The translations under genes were made by a program, and so were the position numbers. A stretch of DNA of 64,000 nt from Podospora pseudoanserina (lineage: Eukaryota; Ascomycota; Sordariomycetes; Sordariales; Podosporaceae): positions 4,712,001 to 4,776,000 of the forward strand of contig NC_085920.1 of the NCBI RefSeq assembly GCF_035222485.1, given 5' to 3'. This document shows, in pieces, positions 45,695 through 55,459 of the stretch; position 1 is the first letter of the stretch, and every line of letters begins with the position of its first letter. The notes beneath the pieces were generated by a model. The model made no database searches. It was not told the origin of the DNA and was given only the letters and a program-made list of their open reading frames with translations.

Positions 45695-47078
45695 GATGGG
45701 CTTGTATTCGTTCCTCTAAAGCTGCTGCCCTATTGTTTGTCTCTGTTGTATGATATGATGCGTCGTCGTGGACTCGGATGTATGTGGAGCTGGACTGCTG
45801 GGATGGCTGGACACTGATGGCGGCGGCTCAATTGTTGAGGAAGAAGGAACTGCAGAGCCCGGGGTTTTTGATACGTTGTTATGTGTTATTTGCACAGGGA
45901 GTTACAAGGCTGAGAGACCGCAAGTTCGAATAAATTGTAGCTTGAACTGTGTTGCGCCGTTGTTGTTCCTGTGATGTCTGGAGTTGCGAGCTGTCGGTGC
46001 GGGCAGGAAGCACTGCGCGCGGTACGGGAGAGTTCCAGATAGTGGGTGGGACTCTAGGCTTCGTCGGCCAATGACGTCCATCGACTGCGAGCTTGGCTTT
46101 GCCGTCCTCCTGGCAAATTGATATCGGTACTCTACTTAAACATGTGTCCAAGATCAAAAAACGACAAGTTAAATAACCGGTATTAAGTATATAAGGGTCT
46201 TATTTGATGTTCAATGGATAAGTGCTTCGGTGAACTGAATAAAGCATTGTGTGATGAAAGTTGGAATTTCATCAGCCCTTCTTACACCTCGTCGACTACA
46301 TGTGCATTGGGGATTGCAAACCCATCAAAATAGTCTAGTGAAGTAGCTTGAGAGACTGAGACTTGCAACTAAACACATTGAGAGTCCCCAAGTCTTTTAA
46401 GTACATAAAATTCCTACCGCATCAAAACTCTAGGGTGGGCAAAGAGATGATTGATGGCCTTCTTGGTCAGTGTGAAGTGAGACACCTTCGACATATCCAT
46501 GTATAACGCAGCTCAAGGCTCGGGTCCCCATTTGAAATAAAGAGCTGAATCAGTATACAGAGCTGAGAACAAGCACCTGCGAAGTCCTAACATAGGACAA
46601 CAAGTGGTATCTCTTTTCAGGCCAATATTCGTGGCAGATGTGATGTCAACCAACCAAGGAGTTGCTCAGAATCAACTTCATGTGAAGAATGTGGCCGAAA
46701 GTAACCTGTACGGAACTCGGTTGAAATGTAGCGCGTTTTATTTCCCTCTTTTGCTTCGAAACGTCTTTTGCAATCCACCCAGGCTCAACGTTGATGTTTT
46801 GCTTGTGGTGAGGGGTGAAATTCACTTGCGGCAGGCGACAGAAGAAGACGCACAGGCCAGAATGTACCCCACATTGCTCCAGCCTCCCCACTTTGGACCA
46901 ATTGCAGGAGCGCTTGGACCTCTGCCCTAACAGAAGCTGGAGGCTCAACCGGCGCACAACTTGAATTATTCCGGGTCCCAAAATCGTGTGTGGTTTTTTT
47001 GGGCTTGCAACTGACCTCCGTCCACCTTGACGACGAGAAATCAACTTGCCTCCTCACTAATCCAACAGCACCGCAGCC
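45695..47078. promoter_or_regulatory. Divergent intergenic region, VPS26 and RPL9
   Basis: 1.4 kb between divergent starts. It is AT-rich around 46130-46560 and has a short perfect hairpin (TGATGAAA 46252-46259, TTTCATCA 46267-46274). A half telomere-type box CCCTAAC lies at 46925-46931, about 150 bases before RPL9. No gene; short frames are not family-like. Confidence 0.5.
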
Positions 47079-48203
47079 ATGCGTTACATCCACAGTGAGG
47101 AGACCATCGAGGTCCCGGAGAACGGTACGTGTGCAGTGCTGTTGAAATGAATCCATTGCGTCCCGCCCGATCAAAAGAAGGAGGAACTTTGGGCGCCATC
47201 ATATCGAGTTACCAGCGACGACGACGATGACGAGACCCGACCGGTTTTTGTAGTTAGCGATTATTGGGACGATTCGATCGATATCGGGCGGGATTGCTTG
47301 GGATTTTGTCAATGGAAGCAAGGGCAATTGCTGACGGATTTTGCGATACAGTCAAGATCTCCATCAAGTCGAGACTTGTAACGGTTGAGGGCCCCCGTGG
47401 TAAGCAGAAACTCACAATCCTCACCTTGGAGCCGGGAATAGCTCGGACAATGTGGCTGTCCCGTTCTGGCGAGAAATAGTAACCTAACAACGCTCTCCAA
47501 CAGGCAAGCTCACCAAGGACCTGAGCCACATTGCCGTCAACTTCTCCGTCATCAAGAAGGGCGTTATTGGCCTCGAGATCCACCATGGCAACCGCAAGAA
47601 CGTTGCCGCTCTCCGCACCGTCCGCACCCTTATCAACAACTTGATCATCGGTGTCACCAAGGGCTTCAAGTACAAGATGCGTTACGTCTATGCCCATTTC
47701 CCCATCAACGTCAACCTTGACGTCAACAAGGAGACTGGCAACCACGTCGTCGAGATTCGGTATGTTACGAACGAATGTGCAGCCCCAGGGTGGCAGAGTG
47801 TGGGAGATGTGACGAACACTTGGAACTTGGCAACATGGGAGAAGAATTTGGGCTGACGAGCGGGTGTGTTACAGCAACTTCGTCGGTGAGAAGCTCGTCC
47901 GCACTGTCGTGATGCAGCCCGGTGTTGAGGTTGAGGCCTCCAAGGCTCAGAAGGATGAGCTCATCCTCCAGGGTAACTCCCTCGAGGCTGTTTCCCAGAG
48001 CGCCGCCGATATCCAGCAGATCTGCAGAGTGCGGAACAAGGATATCCGTAAGGTGTGTGAAGGCCCCAGCTACGGTGGACCAACAGCCACTTTGCTACAG
48101 TGCTACAGTGCTACGAGGAAGATAAGGTTTATGGTGCTAACACTGCTTCTAGTTCTTGGACGGTATCTACGTTTCCGAGAAGGGCAACGTTGAGGAGGAG
48201 TAA
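47079..48203 (+). CDS. rpl9: Large-subunit ribosomal protein L9 (uL6)
   Basis: Five exons: 47079-47124, 47352-47399, 47504-47759, 47875-48052, 48153-48203, giving 192 aa (yeast Rpl9 is 191). It begins [16 protein letters not shown], continues [18 protein letters not shown] across introns 1 and 2, then [54 protein letters not shown], and [18 protein letters not shown]. It is a cytosolic 60S ribosomal protein near the sarcin-ricin loop and factor-binding site. Intron 1 (227 nt) is long, as is common for the first intron of ribosomal protein genes. Intron 4 holds a small GCTACAGT repeat. I looked for intron snoRNAs and found no convincing C/D pair. Confidence 0.96.
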
Positions 48204-49490
48204 AGAAAATGACCACGGGTTTCTTTGTGCTTTATGGGGTTACACCGGAATGGCAAGGGGTCATGGGCATTTGCATATTTCTTGTAGCGTAAAAAAACGC
48301 TGCTGGCAAAATGGGCAACCTCCTTCTCAACCAAACGGGTTTGCGGTGTGCATACCAATATCACGTCTTCGAGGTCACGCCTGTTTTTTCTCGAGCTAAT
48401 GATGACGATTTGCTCTCGCCTGTATTTGGGCGATGATGATACCCAGAGCAGACTGGTGATTCAGTTATCACGGGCGGAGCCAAGGTGTTTCTCGTGGGAA
48501 AAGCATGTGTCAATTACTCCCGGACGGAAAATGAATTTGGAAGTAACAAGCAAGTCAAACTACTGCGTGTTTCTAACCTCTGATATTTGATATATGAGCA
48601 TGGTGACTTTATGGGACCCCCTTTTGTCCTTGATATCGCGTCTAGACAATTCCAGCTTGAAGCAATAGCAGGTCCAGAGAGCACTACATGGACTCTGGGG
48701 GCATCAGCAAGATTACATGGATTGATTGATTCCATGAGAGGCGCCAGCTACCATCCAGGTCTTTGGTTTGGCAGTGTTGCTTTCGTCAACTTAGATCACC
48801 ACGCTCCACCGTTGCCAAAAGCCTAGCTTATCCCCGCGCTTGGTAGCGTTATGTTGTATATATAGTTCAGACTCTTCGGGTGGAGAGACGATGCGGCCAG
48901 GGACGAAGTTATTCGGATGGTTTGCTATATTAAAAAGAAATACCATTCAAAGAAACAGTACCACCGTAAGACCAGTTACATTTATCTCTCGTTTACATTC
49001 ACTCAACACATTCAGCAGGCTCGTTATACAGATATCAGAATTCACATCATCTCATTTTCATTTCTTCAGTTCCTCTACATAACTTCATACCACATCTCCA
49101 TTCCCTGAGCAAAGCCCCCCTCCCTTTCCCTCTCGCATGGCTTGCTTGCTTCTCGACAACGCCCAAAACGCCAGTGCTGAATATAAGCCACCCATCATCC
49201 CATCCCATACCAAAAAAAGGGTCAGGTTTCAAAAATCACACACAAATACAACCAAAACTCTATATCCCCAGCGTAGAACAAACAAAATTGCAAGAGTAAA
49301 ACACAGGTGCAGAAGGGGCAAAAGGGGCGATGTGTGTGTGTGTGCAAGGGGCTTAATATGTACAAGTCGACTTCGTGTTGCTCGTCGGAAAGAAAAAAAG
49401 ATCCATTAGGGTTGTGTTTATTTTTCTCCCTTGAATCTCTGAAAAGATGGCAAGGGTAAAAATCGGAGGTAATGAGAATAAGCTCAATCA
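48204..49490. other. Convergent intergenic region
   Basis: About 1.3 kb between the 3' ends of RPL9 and the Cys-rich membrane protein. AT-rich around 48900-49080. Only short, unrelated frames; no gene supported. Confidence 0.55.
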
Positions 49491-50715
49491 TCACCGCGGG
49501 GGAGACCTCCTTGGTGATCTGGCCGACCTCGCCGACGGGGCACGGGATACACGTGTCGTGGTCGTCCTCGTTACCCTGCTCCCTTGCCTGCTATGGCGGT
49601 GGGATCGGCGGGTTCGTCTGTCGCTGCTGAGGGAGCCTAGTTGGGGTTGTTAGTGATTCATTTGCAAATGGTGTGGAAGGGGGTCAGGGAGAAAACGTAC
49701 TAGGACTATCGTTTGTGTAAACATCAGAGTAGTAGCTGCTGCTGATATCACTCCTGCTGTTGACCGGGGCTCTCTTCTTCTTATCCTTCTTCAATCCGAG
49801 CAGCAACGCAAGAGTGCCAAGCGCGGCTCCCATCCCCAACAGGCCGGCGCCGCTCTTTTTGTCCTTTCGCGATGATACTGTGCTAGGTCGGCCGCCATAC
49901 CACGAACCGTGGTTGGTGCGCCCGGCGTGCGAGGATCCGCGGCGGGTGTAGCGCTCTTCCTCGATTATGGTCTCCTTTGTTCTCTTGTCCTTCTTGCCGA
50001 ACCCAAGAATGGCCATGACACCGTGCCAAAGACCCCTGACGACGCAGCAAGCGCAGATGGCGAGGAGAAGGGCGACACCGGCGATGGAGCCAATGACGAT
50101 ACCGGCGATGGCACCGGGGCTCAAGCCACCGGCTGTACCGCCCTCCACTGGTTCCGCGTCATCCCCCGTCTGAATAGCTCCACCAGCCGAGTTCGTCGTT
50201 GTCGCGGTGCCGCTAGTAACGCGAAATGGCGCGCTGAACTGGGTGGTGACGGTTTGCACGGCAGTGTTGGTGTTTGTCACGATAACCACGCCTCCGGGGC
50301 CAGCACCGGGGTTGGCCATACACTGCCCGGCGTGTTGGCAGTATTGCCAAGAGTCGCAGCAGATCGAACCGCAGGCAATCCACCCGCTGCCGGCCTCGGG
50401 AATGCAGTCGGCGCCGCTGACACCGGTCGCAGCTGGAATGACGGATTGCCATGTTTTGGTATAAGTCTTGGTCTCAGTCCAGGTTGTCGTGTACCAGGCC
50501 ACTCCACCGCCTGCTCCCGCAGCCGGTGTGCAGGCTGCTATCCCGTTGTTGGTGACGCATGCTGAGTTGGTGTCGCAGCAGTACTGGTTTTGGTAACCGC
50601 ATGGTACTGGGCAGCCGTCGCGCTGAATGAGATAGCCATAACCAGCGGCGTATAAACCGTTGTTGAAGGGGATCGCAGCGGCCGGGCCGGCTAGGAAAAG
50701 CCAGAGCCGCAACAT
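49491..50715 (-). CDS. Cys-rich single-pass membrane protein, two possible C-termini
   Basis: Starts at 50715 with a signal peptide (MLRLWLFLAGPAAAIPFNN). The outer part has two Cys clusters, CPVPCGYQNQYCCDTNSACV and, about 80 residues later, CGSICCDSWQYCQHAGQC, resembling chitin-binding or Cys-knot-like units, separated by a Thr-rich stretch. A membrane helix follows (AIAGIVIGSIAGVALLLAICA), then a basic tail with a second hydrophobic patch (LLGMGAALGTLALLLGL). Unspliced, the frame stops at 49684 (343 aa). A good intron at 49700-49637 (GTACGT donor, CACTAAC branch site, AACTAG acceptor) instead gives 386 aa, ending in a tail rich in Ser-Arg pairs and stopping at 49491. I prefer the spliced form. 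It may be a cell-wall or membrane sensor; function unknown. Confidence 0.8.
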
Positions 50716-52326
50716 TTTGGGGAGCGAGCTGAGAGACTGTCTCGGGAAGTTGGTCGCTTGATGTGTGTTCCGGTGATGATGACCGCAAAAGTGATTGAAA
50801 GCCCGCCGGAGCGGTGAGATGGCGCCGATAGCTTGTGAGGCCGGGAAAAATTCTCAATGTCGACGCGATCCTGCTCGGCGCAATCCAATGAATGACAATT
50901 TGCCAAATCGTAAAGTCGTGGATGTCGTGTAAAACAGCTTCTCGCTCGTGATCCTCCTGTCCGTTTGGGGGTCTGAGTTCGGCGACGAGATGCGTGTAAG
51001 TCGACTCTTGGTGACAGACCCGCTCAAGATAGCTTGCGATAACACCTTGAATGGAGCTTCAAAGCAGCTCTCTTGTCAATGGTGTGGTGAGACAGTGCAA
51101 GATGCAAAAGAAGGAAAAATCCCAGGGGAAAAGAATGCCTAGAACTTGGGGAAACGGACTGGGAGGAAAACCGGGCGGGGAATGCAGTTTGGCGGGATTT
51201 ATTGCAAAAGTCGCGAATTGGAAATGGCTGGGTGAGGTGACAGTGGTCGGGCTCAGTGTGGGTTGTGTTCCCAACCTCCCCACGAACCGAAGCTGTCAGG
51301 ACCAATCCACCCACTGTCACCCAGCCTCTCGGTTTTCACGCCCACCTCTCGTCATCTTTCTCTCCCCTTGCACCCTTGGTTGGACCTGACCCATCGTTTT
51401 GTAACGGATCCTTCTTCCTCTTCCCCTCCTTTCTGCATCGTGTTCAGGGTCCTGCTTCTTTTACGCAAGCGTTTTCTCGGCCGATCTAGATCTTTGACCT
51501 ACAACAGCGCCTCGGTCCTGTAGGTCCGGCTCGGGTATTGCATGGATGGGGGAATATGCGTGAGTGAGCTGGCAGCCCGCAGGAGGTGCCTGTGTACCTG
51601 TCCAGCGGTCAAACAGCCCCAATCCATGTCCGACAGACAGGAGCTGGTTTGGCTTGTTGCCCTGCTTTTTAGAGCTCCCCCTTCCGTGCCCCTTTTGATG
51701 GTGACGTCCACTGTTTACCACTCAGGCCCCGCCATCTTGGCTCACTGGACGATTATCACTTATCGCATGATCCTTGCAACATCCCGTTGCGCGCGCATGT
51801 GCAAGACCCCGTCCCCATCAGCCAGAGGCCTTGGCCATGGCAGTGAAGAGGAGACACCAACATATTCGATTTACTAGACACGTGATGTATGAGTGAGTGA
51901 CGCCGTATTATATATATATATATCTGCGGTATATCAACGACTTGGAAATCCCACTTATAAGAGAACTGTTATTTACCTGTCAGGTTGGCCAAGCTGAGAA
52001 CAGGATTTGGATATCCTGGATTCGCACGGAGTAGATAGACAATTTTAATAAAGGTTGGCGCCAGTTTGCTTCTCGTAAAGATAGTAGCAATTGAAAGGCC
52101 TGCTGCCTTGACAGGATCGAGTGTTGGGCGTTGGTTCGGTTGACGGCGCGGACAGCTGCAAGAGAGACGTCCACGCCTCACCCAGCGACGCCAAGCCCAC
52201 TGGCGCAGTTACGTAACTTGGGTTGGCCCGCTCCCAGCTGCTGAGAGCTTCATGCCAACCTCGAAGTCCAAGCTCCCACATTGACATTCCCGACTTCACC
52301 ATTTGATACCCACGGTTGCCTGCACC
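50716..52326. promoter_or_regulatory. Divergent intergenic region
   Basis: 1.6 kb between divergent starts. Contains a (TA)n run at about 51907-51923 and AT-rich flank to 51975. No credible gene. Confidence 0.5.
51907..51923. repeat. (TA)n microsatellite
   Basis: Simple TA run in the upstream region of the V-ATPase subunit H gene. Confidence 0.8.
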
Positions 52327-53997
52327 ATGTCGCTCGATCCACCGACGTATCTGGCCTCGCTGCAAAGTAACATCCGTCAGCGACCGATTCCCTGGGATGG
52401 CGCCGTGCGCGCAGGAACCCTGACCGAGGAGCAGCTCGCTCGCATCCGCTCCGTCGATAAGGTCAAGAAAGACGTGCGCAAACATACAATCGAGTCCGAT
52501 CTGGAGGGATATAGCGCCCTGTTCGTGGGAGGATCAGGGAAGAAGAGTGTGTTGGAATTGGCCGCCAAGCGCCAGGATGTGGTCCAGTATATCCTCGTCC
52601 TCCTGAACGACCTCCTCACAAGTATGTCGTCCTTTCCCACGCCGAGCCATCACAGCTTCCCATGTGAAATCTGATGGCCCCTTCTTTCCGTGGCAGAAAG
52701 CAACTCCTCCAGGACGATGCCCGACATGGATTCTGTCATCTTTCAGAACTGTACCCTGTATTGCAAAGTGCTCTAGCTAACCTAGAATCCATCTTGCTAG
52801 CCGTCCCCGCGCTCTCCAAAGCACTTGCTAAGACTGGCGATCCCTACCAACATTTCAATCCTCTTCTCGGCCACAGAACTGTAACAGACGATCCGATCCC
52901 GCTTCTGACATCGACTGTGCTTGTCAGTCTCATGGCTGGTTCCAGAGACGAGTCCCAGGCCGCCTCCAAGGCCCTCCCCCTCATCTACAGTTATCTCTCG
53001 TCCCTCACAACGAATTCCGACGCAGGTCTTCAGGATATCGGTGTGCAAGAGTACTCATCACTTTTGTATGGTCGTGTTCCCAGGGCGCAGTTTTGGGAGC
53101 AGCGGAGCGAGACTGTGGCCCCCCTGGTGAAGATTCTACGAGCGGCAGCGGGTATTGGCAGCGGTGGTGACGCCACGGCCAGCCTCTGGAGTGGGACAAC
53201 GAATCCCTCTAGAAGCGGCTTTGAGGGCTCTCTCAGTGGAGGGGTCGGTCTTCAGTTGCTTTACCATGTGCTGTTAGTCATCTGGCAGCTCAGCTTTGAG
53301 GCTGCCGATATTGGCGATGATCTCAACAAGTAAGGCGATGCCTGTCTGTCACATGTTGTTCGGTAGTGCTAACTGACCCAGGGAATACGACTTCATCGCT
53401 CTTTACACCCAGCTTCTCCGACTCTCCCCCAAGGAGAAGACCACCCGTCTACTCCTCTCCACCCTCCTCAACATCCTCACCGCTAATCAAAACACGCTGC
53501 TTGCCATCGCAGTGCTTGCCCGCCTCCCAACCCTTTTGGAGACCCTCAAAACGAGACAGTTCAACGACCCCGATCTGAGAGAAGATCTGGACCGGCTCCG
53601 CGAGCTGCTCGAGGAGTACACCAAAACCAAGACCACCTTTGACGAGTATGTAGGCGAAGTCAACTCTGGCCGTCTGCACTGGTCCCCACCCCACCGCAAC
53701 ACAGTTTTCTGGGCCGAGAACGCCCGCAAGATTCTAGACTACGAGAACGGCGCGCTTATCCGCAAGCTGGTGGATATTATGAAGCAGCCATGGGAGGACG
53801 ACAAGTCGGTGCTGGCGATTGCGTGCAATGATGTTGGGTGTTTGGTGCGTGAGGTGCCCGAGAAGAGGGGCCAGCTGGAGAAACTTGGTTTAAAGACGAG
53901 GGTGATGGAGCTGATGGGGGAGGCGGACGAGAATGTACGGTGGGAAAGTTTGCGTGCCTTGGGTGGTTGGTTGCAGTACAGCTTTGATACGAAATAG
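52327..53997 (+). CDS. vma13: V-type ATPase subunit H
   Basis: Three exons: 52327-52621, 52801-53329, 53382-53997, giving 479 aa, almost equal to yeast Vma13 (478). It starts MSLDPPTYLASLQSNIRQRP, has QDVVQYILVLLNDLLT joined over intron 1 to VPALSKALAKTGDPYQHF, then QEYSSLLYGRVPRAQFWEQR, LQLLYHVLLVIWQLSFE, and the C-terminal block RLHWSPPHRNTVFWAEN followed by HEAT-like helices to LGGWLQYSFDTK. Subunit H bridges the V1 and V0 sectors and controls activity of the vacuolar proton pump. Intron 1 is 179 nt with a GCTAACC branch site near its end; an inner small exon is possible but not needed for a normal protein. Confidence 0.94.
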
Positions 53998-54393
53998 GGG
54001 GAGGTTGAATTGTGGTGTATGTTGAGTTGAGGGCGAGCATTGGGCAACGGGCAAGGGTTTTCTTAGACGGGCTTTTTTATAGCTTCATCATGAATGTACT
54101 GAATGCACCTGTATACCTGCCGTGTTTGTTTGTTGGTAGTCATCTCTGATTGACATGATAAAAGGGGTGAGTTGTTGAAAGAAAGGGGGGACATTCCTTA
54201 TCTTATCGGAGCTCTCATCTGCATCCAAGTCATGTCTTGGCCGATGACATCACTAGCCTCACTTCCATTCTTTATCGATTAGTCATTGCTCTACACACCT
54301 AAATTGATTGAGTTACTAGAATCTACATAGCGGTGTTGCTAGTAAAAGACGAAAAAACAATCAGAAAAATAAGAGAAATCTAGATTTCTCAAA
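53998..54393. other. Short intergenic region
   Basis: 396 bases between V-ATPase subunit H and acylphosphatase; AT-rich toward the latter. Nothing else seen. Confidence 0.55.
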
Positions 54394-55003
54394 ATGGTTA
54401 AAAGAGTAAGTTCGTCCCGTCTTATCATCTGGGCGTGATTGATGGAGGGGCCAGTCTCCCCACCTTGTCTGGCCTCGCCCTGTCTGTCTCTCTCATATCA
54501 AAGGTCTGGCTAACACGATGATGATGGTTCTTAGGTTTATTTCCTTGCTCATGGGGGGATGGTGCAAGGTTGGTTAATATACCATGTCGCCCGATTACTG
54601 TAGTAGATATTGTCTGGTTAACATGGTTATTTTTTTTTTTTTTTTTTTTGAAATGAACAGGAGTTGGATTTCGGTATGTTTCTTTTTTTTCTTTCTCGAC
54701 CTGGCTTCCTCTTATCACCCCCGGTAGTGTCTGCTACAAAAAGATTTCGAATAGCTGGAAGCTGATATATACATCCATGGTAGATACTTCACCCGCGGCC
54801 GCGCAGCCGAGCACAAGCTCACCGGCTGGGTCCGAAACACAGACAACAACAAGGTCGAGGGCGAGGCTCAGGGGGCGGAGGACGCCCTCTCCAAGTTCCT
54901 CAAAGAGGTGGACAAGGGGCCGAGAGGCTCCCAGGTTGTCAAACTCGACAAGGAAGATCGGGATGTGGTGGAGGGAGAGGAGGGTTTTGAGATTCGTCGC
55001 TGA
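54394..55003 (+). CDS. Acylphosphatase, four exons with two tiny ones
   Basis: Exons 54394-54405 (12 nt), 54535-54568 (34 nt), 54661-54673 (13 nt), 54784-55003, giving 92 aa, normal for the family. The spliced protein is MVKRVYFLAHGG, MVQGVGFRYFTRG, GWVRNTDNNKVEGEAQG, FLKEVDKGPRG, and ends GEEGFEIRR. Acylphosphatase hydrolyses acyl phosphates such as 1,3-bisphosphoglycerate in the cytosol. The catalytic Arg (about residue 20, in VGFR) and Asn (about 38, in VRNT) are present. The phosphate loop reads GGMVQGVGFR, whereas most members have G-R/K-VQGV, so one extra residue and a Met appear before VQG. Intron 2 has a weak GTTGGT donor and a run of 20 T before its acceptor. Frame and family sequence both support the small exons. 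Confidence 0.88.
54630..54649 (+). repeat. Poly-T tract in acylphosphatase intron 2
   Basis: Run of 20 T between the branch-like GTTAAC and the acceptor of the 13-nt exon; probably an extended polypyrimidine tract. Confidence 0.7.
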
Positions 55004-55459
55004 TCAAAACAACTACAACACCCCACCCACCCAATGTTGCGCGCCTATAGACGAGACCTATAGAGAGAGAGGGCAGAATAATCAAGACAACACCCAATTC
55101 AAAAGATCGGCCCACGCTTTATTGTTGTGTGTTGTGATGCTACTACTATCTTCATGTTTGCTACCGCTCACTGGATATCTGTCATCATTCGCTCCTTTTG
55201 TCTAAGTAACCTAGCCTCGTCTGTTCTTGTAAATATATATCACTTCATTAACATCTCTTCTTTCTTCTTTCCCTTAAACTAACCTATATCCCACCACTGC
55301 CGCCCCCATTAACCAACCTGCCAACTTCCCTACCACGCTATGCCCGCCCAGTTCATCCATGTGACAAAAAAACGCAATGCTTTCACAAAACAATTATATC
55401 CTCCTTCATGTCTTCTACCAATACCTCAATGTTTCTCTCCTAACCCAACAAACATCCAA
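55004..55459. other. Convergent intergenic region
   Basis: About 450 bases between the acylphosphatase and DUF726-gene stops; AT- and C-rich, no gene. Confidence 0.55.

Noticed and set aside
46251-46361. Box C/D snoRNA near the TGATGAAA hairpin
   Set aside because: A C-box and a later CTGA exist, but no closing stem flanks them.
46604-46930. 108-codon frame between VPS26 and RPL9
   Set aside because: Unrecognised sequence in a divergent promoter region, with an equally long overlapping frame on the other strand.
47125-47351. Box C/D snoRNA in RPL9 intron 1
   Set aside because: Only loose C- and D-like strings, wrong spacing and no terminal stem.
52622-52800. Extra small exon inside intron 1 of V-ATPase subunit H
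   Set aside because: Direct joining already gives a protein of normal length and continuous family sequence.
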